A stretch of DNA of 64,000 bases, taken from contig CM060986.1 of assembly GCA_030765065.1 (NCBI GenBank), positions 81,523,573 to 81,587,572 of the forward strand, read 5' to 3'. The DNA comes from Deroplatys truncata (lineage: Eukaryota; Arthropoda; Insecta; Mantodea; Mantidae). Of this stretch, positions 1-7,650 are shown piece by piece. The position numbers and the translations under genes are program-made. The notes under the pieces are model-generated. The model ran no database searches. It worked only from the letters and a program-made list of their open reading frames with translations, and was not told the origin of the DNA. Every line of letters begins with the position of its first letter. The stretch's first letter is position 1.

Positions 1-1
1 C

Positions 2-1902
2 TTGATCAGGCACATGGCATATGATAAGGCTCCTATTTCATGTATAGCACAATCATCTGAACGTTATCTGGCATTTACTAAATGGTACAAGGGCATTAAT
101 TTCAGGTTTCTCGACAGCTACAAGTTTCTCGATGACAAGTTATCTAGCTTGGCAGACATGCTGAGCGCTGATGACTTCAAGGTCACTAATGCCGAGTATT
201 CTAATCCAGAACACCTGGAACTAATGAAGTGCAAGGGCATATTCCCCTATACATACCTGGATACCATCGAGAAGCTCCAAGAAGAGGAGCTCCCGCCGAT
301 AGAGCTTTTCGACGGTGTCACAGAGGAGGAATATGCTCATGCACTTAAGGTATGGAGCACATTCAACATAAAGAATCTCGGGGAATATAGTGACCTTTAC
401 CTAAAGACCGATACTCTGCTTTTAGCAGATGTATTCGAGAAGTTTAGAGACTTGTCGCTGGGGATGTATAACCTGGACCCAGCATGGTACTTTACTCTGC
501 CATCACTAGCCTTCGACGCCATGCTTAAGACAACGAAAGCAAGACTCCAGCTAATAAGCGATCCCAGAATGTTAGAATTTTTCGAGGAAGGTATTCGCGG
601 TGGGCTTTGCACGGTATCAAAGCGGTACTCCAAAGCTAACCACGAATACCTTGCAGACTACAAATCTGATGAACCTCGAAACTTTTTATCATACTGGGAC
701 ATCAACAACTTGTACGGCAAGAGCATGACGTCCCCAATGCCGTATGGGAACCTCAGATGGCTTGATAGGGATGAAATAGACACCATCGACTTCGCTGCGA
801 TCCCTGAGGACTCCAAGACAGGATATGTCCTAGAGGTGGATTTGGAGTATCCTGACCATCTCCATGATGCACACAATGATCTACCTCTCTGTCCCCGGAG
901 TGAGATACCACCCGGCAGCCAATACAAGAAACTGATTGCAAGTCTTGAGAACAAAAGCAAATATGTCTTGCATTATAAAATCTTGCAACAGTGCCTAGAT
1001 CTGGGGCTGCTATTGAGACATATTCATCGGGTGGTATCGTATGACCAAGCTGAATGGCTTAAGGTCTATATTGACCTTAACGCCGAGAAGCGAGCCAGGG
1101 AAACTTCCAAGTTTGGTCAAAACCTCTGGAAGAAAATGAACAACGCTGTGTACGGTAAGTTCATTGAAAATGTTCGCAAGTACAGAGATTTCCGTATTGT
1201 ACCCACCTGGGAGCAAGCACGGAAATTGACGGCTCGTCCAACATATGTATGTAGCCACATTTTTGATGAAAACTTAGTCGGCATAGAGTTGGCTCGAGAG
1301 GAGGTCCTCATGAACAAACCAATCTATATTGGCCATGCAATTCTCGATCTTTCAAAATTTATTATGTATGATTTTTTTATAAAGTAATGAAACCCCAACT
1401 GAATGACCTGGTCCTGAATTATATGGATACAGATTCATTCATTTTCGAAACTTCTACAGACATTTACAAATTCATGAAAACCAATCCACAGCATTTTGAT
1501 ACATCAAATTATAAGCAAAATAATGTATATGACATAAAGCAGGCCAACAAGAAAGTGATTGGGTTGTTTAAAGATGAGCTGGGTGGCATGGTGATGACTG
1601 AGTACGTTGGACTTAGGGCAAAGCTCTACAGCTATAAATATAACAACAGCACCATCATGAAAGCAAAGGGGATTACCAAAGGTGGAATGCGAGCAATCAC
1701 CTTTGAGAAATATTTCGAGTGTCTAAAAGATTTAAATAAAAAATTTTTGGCTAAACAAATTTGCTTCAGGAGTACAAAACATAAAGTCTCGACTGTGGAA
1801 ATTAACAAAATTGCATTGCATGGAGGAGACACGAAGCGCAAGATGATTGATGGCTCTCATGCAACTCTCGCGTGGGGCCATTATTCACTTAGGGCCTCGT
1901 AA
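2..1902 (+). pseudogene. Polinton protein-primed DNA polymerase B, 5'-truncated by the window and frameshifted
   Basis: This is the replicative family B DNA polymerase of a Polinton/Maverick element. The first open segment (2-1387, 461 residues) holds an exonuclease-type stretch (YLKTDTLLLADVF), motif A (WDINNLYG) and motif B (KKMNNAVYGK). The second (1387-1902, 171 residues, different frame) holds motif C (YMDTDSF) and a normal-looking family C-terminus ending near LAWGHY. The two meet at a run of seven T at 1372-1378, so a small indel there has split palm motifs B and C. The N-terminal and terminal-protein regions lie left of the window. All polymerase motifs remain readable, so the break is recent or is a sequencing error in a homopolymer. 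An AATAAA at 2102-2107 could end its transcript. Family assignment is confident; functionality is doubtful as read. Confidence 0.93.
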
Positions 1903-2148
1903 TCCATTCCGACTTCCCTGGATGTCACATCCCCATCTCATGTATTATATTGTATATAGATTATTTATTGACTAATTTATTAATTGTATATATTGTATTT
2001 AATTATTTTTACTGTTTTTTTTTAAATTATTTTATATAATACAATGTTAATGGAGCATTGTTCAGTTAAAATGTATCAAAGGAGGAAATCAAGTTACTGT
2101 AAATAAAACACGAGGTACTGCATTCAAGACTCTTTATTTCAGTATGAG
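1903..2148. other. AT-rich convergent intergenic region with facing polyadenylation signals
   Basis: No gene is seen here. The stretch is very AT-rich. AATAAA at 2102-2107 on the plus strand can serve the polymerase, and TTTATT at 2133-2138 reads AATAAA on the minus strand, about 11 bases beyond the integrase stop. The two converging transcription units therefore appear to end within about 50 bases of each other. Confidence 0.6.
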
Positions 2149-3069
2149 CTACAATAAATCCTTTCCATCAATCCATTGGCTATTAGGGAATCCATACCAT
2201 TTCACTAGAATCCTCTCTCCTTGCCTACGCAAAATCTTCTCCACTAAATAAGTGTTAGGGAATAGTGTAGAATGTAGTTCATGTCCATAAAATGCTCCTT
2301 TTATATGATCTCCATCATTATCCTTTATGATGTATGTGGTAGGATTGGTTCGTTTCACATGAGCCACTTGGAAAATTTCAACACTCCAGTTGGGTTCAAA
2401 ACCCTTTTCGAAATGTCCTTTATTCTTAGATATCCTCACATAATCGCCGACACTAAACCTCCTTGCACTCCTCTTCTCTCTTTTGGGATGGTTATACTTG
2501 TAAACAGTCAGAAGAAGGTCATTGTTCCTCACTTCACTGGGTTTCATTTTGATGGTTGAGTGGTAAGTGTCATTGTACTCTGCAACGATTTTAGGTAGAA
2601 GATCTAGCCACTTATATGATCCTTGAGCTAGAAACTCCCGATACATCATATTCTTTAAAGTTCTGATTAAACGCTCAACAGCTGCAGCCTTCACATTAGT
2701 ATAGGTACTGTAGTGATTGATATTATACTTTGCCATTAGATTTTTAAAGTGCTTGTTATAAAATTCTTTTCCGTTGTCACTCTGTATATTCTTGGGTGGC
2801 GTTTCCATGTCCTTTAGTATATCTTCCATGGCCTTTGCAACCTGTAGTCCTGACTTGTCCTTTAATGGCCTTGCATAGGCCATTTTAGAGTAGAAGTTGA
2901 CTGCAATCAGGATATATTTGAAATTCTTGTTGAGATTTGCATGGCGGATCATCTCAACCAAGTCGATTTGCATCAGATCATGCATACCTTTGCTAACGAT
3001 CTTTCGACGCAAGAAGTTTCTTCGGGCGGGAGCATGGAGCTCTCTTGCTATATCTTGCTTCACCGTCAT
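2149..3069 (-). CDS. Polinton DDE integrase with C-terminal chromodomain
   Basis: A 306-residue retroviral-type (rve) integrase that would insert the element's linear DNA into host chromosomes. The catalytic triad is visible as D36 (MQIDLVEM), D98 (QSDNGKEF) and E132 (AVERLIRTLK), with about 34 residues from the second Asp to the Glu, as in Polinton integrases. The last ~36 residues (YLVEKILRRQG...VKWYGF...W) form a chromodomain, which in related integrases binds modified histones and steers insertion. The ATG at 3067-3069 overlaps the TGA (3066-3068) of the preceding gene in an ATGA junction, pointing to coupled translation or a shared transcript. The frame is intact with no missing catalytic residue. 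An AATAAA follows the stop on this strand. Confidence 0.95.
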   Translation of the reverse strand: MTVKQDIARELHAPARRNFLRRKIVSKGMHDLMQIDLVEMIRHANLNKNFKYILIAVNFYSKMAYARPLKDKSGLQVAKAMEDILKDMETPPKNIQSDNGKEFYNKHFKNLMAKYNINHYSTYTNVKAAAVERLIRTLKNMMYREFLAQGSYKWLDLLPKIVAEYNDTYHSTIKMKPSEVRNNDLLLTVYKYNHPKREKRSARRFSVGDYVRISKNKGHFEKGFEPNWSVEIFQVAHVKRTNPTTYIIKDNDGDHIKGAFYGHELHSTLFPNTYLVEKILRRQGERILVKWYGFPNSQWIDGKDLL

Positions 3070-3881
3070 GCTATAATCCTAGCCGATTTCAGTTCTTGAA
3101 TAATTTCTTCAATTTCTTGTGTATGATTATTATTTCCGGCGTCTCTGGATGCAATGAGAAGCCTCAGGCGATTCACCAGGTCGTTAGGGTCGTTCCAGTA
3201 GATGTATTCTTGCCTCGTATCAGGGCGATGCTCCTTCCACTGCAAACCTAAACCCTTGTGTTTCGTTACTAGAGGGCGTATAATGCTTTTATACTTGTAG
3301 GAATTGCCTGATCTCAGCTGCCCGTGCTTGCTGAAGTTTCTTCGATGAACATGTGTTGCTTTCAATATTCTGCTATATGTATCCAGATCCCCTTCTGTAT
3401 ATACATGCATTTCAGGTATCCTCTTGAAGATGAGTTCACTCAATCCAGGTGTCACCTCGTACGTTTCATCACCTACTCGTACTTTTTTGTTGAGGAAGTC
3501 AATGATCTTGTTCCCCAGCATATAGCTTCCATCTTCGTATCTCACACCGTAGGCATTATCTATTTCATTCTTATCATTCCTTCGAACTTTCTGCAGGAAT
3601 CTTAAGATATTCTCATCTTTCTCCTCTTTAAGTGGATCACTCTTTTTCTGACTCTCCTCATTGTTTGAAGTAACACTATTGTTTTTCTGAATTTGTAGTA
3701 TATCATGTAACGGTTCTGCTACTGGCTGAAGAGCTTCACTCATTACTCTCTGGGTCTCAAACTTTTGTCCTTTTAGTGCACGTAACTTTTCCCTTATAGC
3801 CTTTGTATGCCTGGCTACAGATTCTTTAAGTCTTATGCTCTCGCTGTCCATCTTGAAATGATCTTGAATTTTGTTATTCAC
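3066..3881 (-). CDS. Conserved Polinton protein of unknown function (DUF8207-like)
   Basis: A 271-residue protein between the fibre-like gene and the integrase. The N-terminal ~120 residues are charged, probably helical or disordered (many K, E, Q and S). The C-terminal ~150 residues look like a folded domain with YEVTPGLSELIFKR, a segment around HRRNF, YWNDPNDLVNRLRLL and a helical tail. This resembles a domain I recall as DUF8207, common in arthropod Polinton proteins; the name is from memory and no function is known to me. The gene lies 17 bases after the fibre-like gene and overlaps the integrase by four bases, so it belongs to the same minus-strand unit. No signal peptide or membrane segment is visible. 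Confidence 0.8.
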   Translation of the reverse strand: MNNKIQDHFKMDSESIRLKESVARHTKAIREKLRALKGQKFETQRVMSEALQPVAEPLHDILQIQKNNSVTSNNEESQKKSDPLKEEKDENILRFLQKVRRNDKNEIDNAYGVRYEDGSYMLGNKIIDFLNKKVRVGDETYEVTPGLSELIFKRIPEMHVYTEGDLDTYSRILKATHVHRRNFSKHGQLRSGNSYKYKSIIRPLVTKHKGLGLQWKEHRPDTRQEYIYWNDPNDLVNRLRLLIASRDAGNNNHTQEIEEIIQELKSARIIA

Positions 3882-3898
3882 CTCAATATATAGCTATT

Positions 3899-4987
3899 CT
3901 ATTCTGTTGGTCTCAGTTTATATGCTATACTCATTTCGATATTTAGAATATGGCCATCTTTTGCTCGATTGGCCGGAGCAGTAAAGGTGAGTGTATCTCC
4001 ATTTGCAATAGGAGTAGGGAAGGTTCTGACTATGTTATTGTTTATAGCAAATAATGTATCTGCTCTTACAAAAGGAGGAGTTGACGATGTCATATAGCAT
4101 GCAACGACCTCTCCGTTTACAGGTGCTCTGTAGTATTCGAGACCCGATGTTAATGTGTATCTTAGTGAATTTCCTCTGAAAGGCTTCGTCTGCAGGCTAA
4201 AAACGTGGTGACCTTTCATTTGATCTAATAGCGCATTTATAACATTCACTTGTGATTTAAGAATATTCACATTATTCATAGCTATTGTCAAGTGCTTATC
4301 CATGGAACTCTGTTGGCTCGCCATAGTTTCCATATGTTTCACTACTGTTTCGGTGATATCATTTCCAATAGAGGCTAGTCTCCTGTTTAGAGCTTGCTGT
4401 GCTTCATTGTGCTTTTTACCAATAATATGTTTAACAAACTTTTTACTAGCTGCATCACTGTCATCGATGGGATCTGCTATCTCTCTTATTCTTCTTTTTT
4501 GAAAGGAAGCGTTCCCATCTGAATCAATCGCTGGTGTTCTTGCATTAACATAGTCTGATACATATTTCCTATTCGGTACATCGTAGTCCTCCTGAGGTGA
4601 TAATATTATCTTCATTCTTATTGTATCTAGAATAATGTTGTTTCCAGCGTCTCGTTTAAGTGCATGTTTGTCCAGGTATTTCATTAGAGACTCATATTGC
4701 CCATCTAGCGATTTCTGGATGTGATTCCTTATCATAGTTTCAAGTTCACCCATACGCTGATATGCCACTTTTTCGGTGAATTCCTGCATTCGATTTTCGG
4801 TAGAAGTCGTAAGGGTGTCAACATAACGTTTAGTGCTTGCGTCATTGTCTTCCTCGGGATCATGAACAATGCATAGTCTTTTGTTTTTAAATTGATAGTT
4901 TCCTTTTCCATCTCGGTTTATGATGAATTGATGAAGTGCTCTTTTAACTGGAGCAGTCCTCTGTGAACCGAACCTGTCAATACTCAT
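3899..4987 (-). CDS. Fibre-like structural protein with three tail-fibre-type repeats
   Basis: A 362-residue protein with a fibrous organisation. Residues ~30-57, ~118-146 and ~157-187 each contain a variant of a repeat ending DPxxDxDAxxKxxV (examples: HDPEEDNDASTKRYVD, ADPIDDSDAASKKFV), a pattern familiar from bacteriophage tail fibres and some virus fibre proteins. Helical segments lie between and after the repeats and probably trimerise. The last ~100 residues are beta-rich and could be a receptor-binding head. In the element this is most likely an attachment fibre on the penton vertex; that role is inferred from architecture and neighbours. It starts six bases after the packaging ATPase stop. 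The frame is intact. Confidence 0.72.
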   Translation of the reverse strand: MSIDRFGSQRTAPVKRALHQFIINRDGKGNYQFKNKRLCIVHDPEEDNDASTKRYVDTLTTSTENRMQEFTEKVAYQRMGELETMIRNHIQKSLDGQYESLMKYLDKHALKRDAGNNIILDTIRMKIILSPQEDYDVPNRKYVSDYVNARTPAIDSDGNASFQKRRIREIADPIDDSDAASKKFVKHIIGKKHNEAQQALNRRLASIGNDITETVVKHMETMASQQSSMDKHLTIAMNNVNILKSQVNVINALLDQMKGHHVFSLQTKPFRGNSLRYTLTSGLEYYRAPVNGEVVACYMTSSTPPFVRADTLFAINNNIVRTFPTPIANGDTLTFTAPANRAKDGHILNIEMSIAYKLRPTE

Positions 4988-4993
4988 TTCGAT

Positions 4994-5710
4994 CTATGAA
5001 TGATCCTTTTCTTTCTTTTCTACTTTAATATATACATCGAAGCCGTTCCTATATCGACCCTCATTCATAGGGAATTCAGGAACTATCACTACAAATGGTC
5101 TTCCTTCCGAGACACTTTCCCAAACACCCTTGCACAGGTCTTTAAATTCAGTATATGACATGTCAGTGTTCACATAATCCTCATATATATGTTTCAAGTT
5201 TAAATTATCCTGCTTGAAGAGAATAATCATGTTCGTGTTGTCTCTTATTAGATGTTTAGGCACTTTAGCATACGACTGTGCTAAATATATAGAGTCCACA
5301 TTACGGTGTCTGCCCATGCTGTAAAAAGAGGCGATCTTCCCCTGCTTTTCAGTGATTACGTCATCAAATATAAATATGGAGTTTTCTTTAACTTCAGAGG
5401 GATGTAAGACACTTTCTCCATCTTCATATGTGTTCACTTCTATCCCTTCAATGTTTTCGAGTAGATTGATGAGATATTGATACTTTGGCTGGTAAAGGGA
5501 CTTTGAATAGATGTACAAGTTTTCAAAACGTAAACCATTCACATGAAGCAGCATATTCAGTAATACATTAGTTTTTCCGGCGCTTGAGCTGCCTAGAATA
5601 AGAGCTCTGACATTAGAGGGAAATAACTTTCCGTGTCGATTGCATCTAAAATCACTTTCAAAGTCTAGCACCTGAATGGGCAGGGAGCAATCTTGCTTCA
5701 CGAGCTCCAT
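4994..5710 (-). CDS. Genome-packaging ATPase (A32/FtsK-HerA-like)
   Basis: A 238-residue P-loop ATPase expected to drive DNA into the capsid. Walker A is GSSSAGKT at residues 40-47; Walker B is FIFDDV about 80 residues later, followed by a region with SMGRHRNVDSIYLAQSY that fits the sensor and arginine-finger part of viral packaging ATPases. I chose the ATG at 5710 (MELVKQD) because an upstream in-frame ATG at 5755 lies within the presumed core promoter (TATAAA on this strand at 5755-5760). It is the first gene of the minus-strand block, six bases ahead of the fibre-like gene. Length and motifs match Polinton ATPases and no damage is visible. Confidence 0.92.
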   Translation of the reverse strand: MELVKQDCSLPIQVLDFESDFRCNRHGKLFPSNVRALILGSSSAGKTNVLLNMLLHVNGLRFENLYIYSKSLYQPKYQYLINLLENIEGIEVNTYEDGESVLHPSEVKENSIFIFDDVITEKQGKIASFYSMGRHRNVDSIYLAQSYAKVPKHLIRDNTNMIILFKQDNLNLKHIYEDYVNTDMSYTEFKDLCKGVWESVSEGRPFVVIVPEFPMNEGRYRNGFDVYIKVEKKEKDHS

Positions 5711-5836
5711 CTTAATAACTAAATATAAAAAAGCATGCTTAGTGTATATATACATTTATATCAGGTGCGCATGGATTCCAGTTTGTAGCTTGAGAGTATA
5801 AAAGTCCAATACTATTTTAAAGTCAGCTAGTCTATC
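5711..5836. promoter_or_regulatory. Divergent promoter between packaging and virion blocks
   Basis: Plus direction: TATAAAAG at 5797-5804, then TCAG at 5823-5826, about 28 bases after the TATA start, matching the spacing of an arthropod initiator; the ATG follows at 5837, giving a leader of only ~12 bases. Minus direction: TATAAA at 5755-5760 (reads TTTATA on the plus strand), with the ATPase ATG 45 bases downstream. One short interval therefore seems to launch both structural blocks. This is read from sequence; transcription start sites are inferred. Confidence 0.6.
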
Positions 5837-6481
5837 ATGGGAGCTAGGAGGATCAAGATCTCCAGAGGCTCTGGGTTAATTAACTCTCTTATTAATTGGC
5901 TACCCTTTGAAGCACATTTACCGGGCTACAGATATTGCGGTCCGGGTACGAAGTTGGAAAAACGCCTACAGAGAGGAGACCCCGGAATTAACCCATTAGA
6001 CGAAGCCTGTAAGCAGCACGACATCGCCTACGCTGAGCACAGGGACTCTGCTACGAGAAATATAGCCGATAAGATCTTAGCCGAGAAGGCGTGGAAAAGA
6101 GTACAGGCATCAGACGCTACTTTAGGAGAAAAGTTGGCCGCCAGGCTAGTTACAGCAATTATGAAGGGCAAGGTGGCTGTAGGTGCTGGCTCCAGGAAGA
6201 AAAAGCATGGAGGATTTCTGCCTCTCATTCCTATTATTGCAGCCCTAGGTGCTGCAGCTGGAGGAGCAGCTCAAATCGCCACAGCAGTGAATAAGAAAAA
6301 GGCTGCAGATAAACAGCTTGCAGAAATGGCAAGACATAACAGAGAGATAGAAGCAAAAGGAAAAGGTCTTCAAGTGAAGAAGAATAAGACGAGAAATGTC
6401 AAAAAGAAGAGACGCAACAGCAAGAATGGAAATTCAAAAAACTCTGGAAGAGGACTGTACTTGTCCCGGAAAAAGCCTTGA
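5837..6481 (+). CDS. Phospholipase A2-like virion protein with hydrophobic and basic tail
   Basis: A 214-residue protein. Residues ~28-66 have the calcium loop YCGPGT (33-38) and the catalytic-site pattern DEACKQHDIAY with His61-Asp62, as in secreted PLA2 and the PLA2 domain of parvovirus VP1, where the enzyme breaches endosomal membrane. Residues ~125-151 are a Gly/Ala-rich hydrophobic segment (GGFLPLIPIIAALGAAAGG), and residues ~152-214 are strongly basic, reminiscent of adenovirus core peptide pX. The protein could combine membrane breaching with DNA or capsid-interior binding; that is inference. It is the first gene of the plus-strand virion block, and its TGA (6479-6481) overlaps the protease frame. 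It is intact. Confidence 0.88.
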   Translation: MGARRIKISRGSGLINSLINWLPFEAHLPGYRYCGPGTKLEKRLQRGDPGINPLDEACKQHDIAYAEHRDSATRNIADKILAEKAWKRVQASDATLGEKLAARLVTAIMKGKVAVGAGSRKKKHGGFLPLIPIIAALGAAAGGAAQIATAVNKKKAADKQLAEMARHNREIEAKGKGLQVKKNKTRNVKKKRRNSKNGNSKNSGRGLYLSRKKP

Positions 6482-6810
6482 GTAACATTGATCTCGACAT
6501 GTATGCTAGACGTTTAAAGATTCCGCATTTTAGAGTTGTATATATGATTGATGAGTTGCCTACAAAGCCTCATCACCATGAGAGGATTATCGTCAATCTC
6601 GATTCTTCAGAGAATGAAGGTACCCATTGGGTTGCTGTAAGGAAGGAGGGTATCATTGCATTTTATTTCGATAGCTTTGGGAACCTAAAGCCTCCTAAAG
6701 AGATAGAAAGGTATCTCAGAGGTGTTAGGTTAATGTATAATACTGAGAGGTTTCAGAGTTTTAGCTCAGTCATCTGTGGGCACTTGTGCTTACAATTTCT
6801 ATCAGAATGA
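6478..6810 (+). CDS. Adenain-type cysteine protease, expected ATG replaced by TTG
   Basis: A 110-residue cysteine protease of the adenovirus/Polinton type that would process capsid precursors during maturation. The catalytic set is visible: His50 in EGTHWVAV, Asp65 in YFDSFG and Cys100 in VICGHLC, counting from the TTG at 6478. Family members I know begin MSN at this point, so the true start was probably here, in a TTGA junction with the upstream TGA; the first ATG in the frame is 6499, seven residues in. The product is shorter than many relatives, ending ten residues after the catalytic Cys. Its TGA (6808-6810) overlaps the ATG of the penton gene. Active-site residues are all present; start usage is uncertain. 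Confidence 0.85.
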   Translation: MSNIDLDMYARRLKIPHFRVVYMIDELPTKPHHHERIIVNLDSSENEGTHWVAVRKEGIIAFYFDSFGNLKPPKEIERYLRGVRLMYNTERFQSFSSVICGHLCLQFLSE

Positions 6811-7517
6811 GTTACACTATTGCCGTTAGCGGTAATGAATCTGTTCTGACAACACACCTGAATCCTCCTCTGAGGATCGATCCTAAAGGATATTATGAGA
6901 TCGCTCTTTTGAATTTTGAAACCTTCTATTCTATTCCCAATGTGGATCATAGCAATAATCAGTTTCATTACATTTACAATGACAATCTTAAAGTCATTGA
7001 TATACCTCATGGAACTTATGAGATTACTGATATTAATGCATACATCAAAGATAAGCTTCAATTGGATGAGGATGTCTTCTTTATTCGGCCTAATAATAAT
7101 ACAATGAAGGCTGAAATTAAATGTCCTTTTCCTATGGATTTTTCAAGGGAATGCTCTATTGGATCCCTTTTAGGCTTCAGTGAAAGCAAAGTCATTCCTG
7201 CTAATCAAGTGACTGAATCTGATTTCCTAGTAAACATATTTAAGGTGAGCATAATACGAATCGAGTGCAGTATTGCAACAGGCTCTTTCATCGACGGTAA
7301 AAGCGGACACTCGATCTATGAGTTTTTCCCTTCTGTTCCGCCAGGATATCACATTTCGCAAGAGCCTTCAAATCCCATTTACCTGCCTATCATAGACACT
7401 AACTTTATCGATCAAATCACTCTTCGAGTAGTCGACCAGAACGGTCATCCCATCAACTTTAGAAACGAGGATATAAGCATAAGACTTCACATACGTCGTA
7501 ATGGGAATAGATTTTAG
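6807..7517 (+). CDS. Penton (minor capsid) protein, single-jelly-roll type
   Basis: A 236-residue protein starting MSYTIAVSG at 6807. Position, size and sequence style (LNPPLRIDPKGYYEIALLNFETFYSIPN near the N-terminus, a beta-rich middle and a C-terminal LHIRR) match the Polinton penton, a single jelly-roll protein that forms the pentameric capsid vertices. The start is set by the ATGA junction with the protease stop; an upstream in-frame extension with a non-ATG start would overlap the protease without need. The last 17 bases (7501-7517) overlap the next small basic gene in another frame. The frame is intact. Assignment rests on synteny and general resemblance, not on catalytic motifs. Confidence 0.85.
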   Translation: MSYTIAVSGNESVLTTHLNPPLRIDPKGYYEIALLNFETFYSIPNVDHSNNQFHYIYNDNLKVIDIPHGTYEITDINAYIKDKLQLDEDVFFIRPNNNTMKAEIKCPFPMDFSRECSIGSLLGFSESKVIPANQVTESDFLVNIFKVSIIRIECSIATGSFIDGKSGHSIYEFFPSVPPGYHISQEPSNPIYLPIIDTNFIDQITLRVVDQNGHPINFRNEDISIRLHIRRNGNRF

Positions 7518-7650
7518 CAGAAGAAGACGCCTACGAGGATATAATAAGCCTGCGCATCGTCGTATACATCATACTCTACCTGCGACACTCAGTGTGTTAA
7601 CATCGAGCAATAGGAGGTTCCTTGAAGCATTGGGCTTCAGAATTCTGTGA
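7501..7650 (+). CDS. Small Arg-rich virion peptide (49 residues)
   Basis: A short frame below usual annotation cut-offs: ATG at 7501, TGA at 7648-7650. The 49-residue product begins MGIDFSRRRRLRGY, is rich in Arg and His, and ends with SNRRFLEALGF. It overlaps the penton 3' end by 17 bases, and its TGA shares the A with the ATG of the major capsid gene (TGATG). It fills the whole gap between penton and capsid genes, and its context is good for initiation (G at -3 and +4). The C-terminal NRxFLxxLG-like patch seems familiar from peptides at the same place in other Polintons, but this is from memory. A pX-like DNA-binding or capsid-cement role is a guess. Confidence 0.72.
   Translation: MGIDFSRRRRLRGYNKPAHRRIHHTLPATLSVLTSSNRRFLEALGFRIL

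Noticed and set aside
397-1317. Minus-strand frames opposite the polymerase gene
   Set aside because: They are shadows of the strongly coding plus-strand frame and contain no recognisable domain.
5711-5755. A longer packaging ATPase starting at 5755
   Set aside because: That ATG lies within or next to the TATA element on the same strand, and the added residues are not family-like.
6786-6806. An upstream non-ATG start for the penton
   Set aside because: The ATG at 6807 forms the ATGA junction seen at sister genes and gives the family-like N-terminus.
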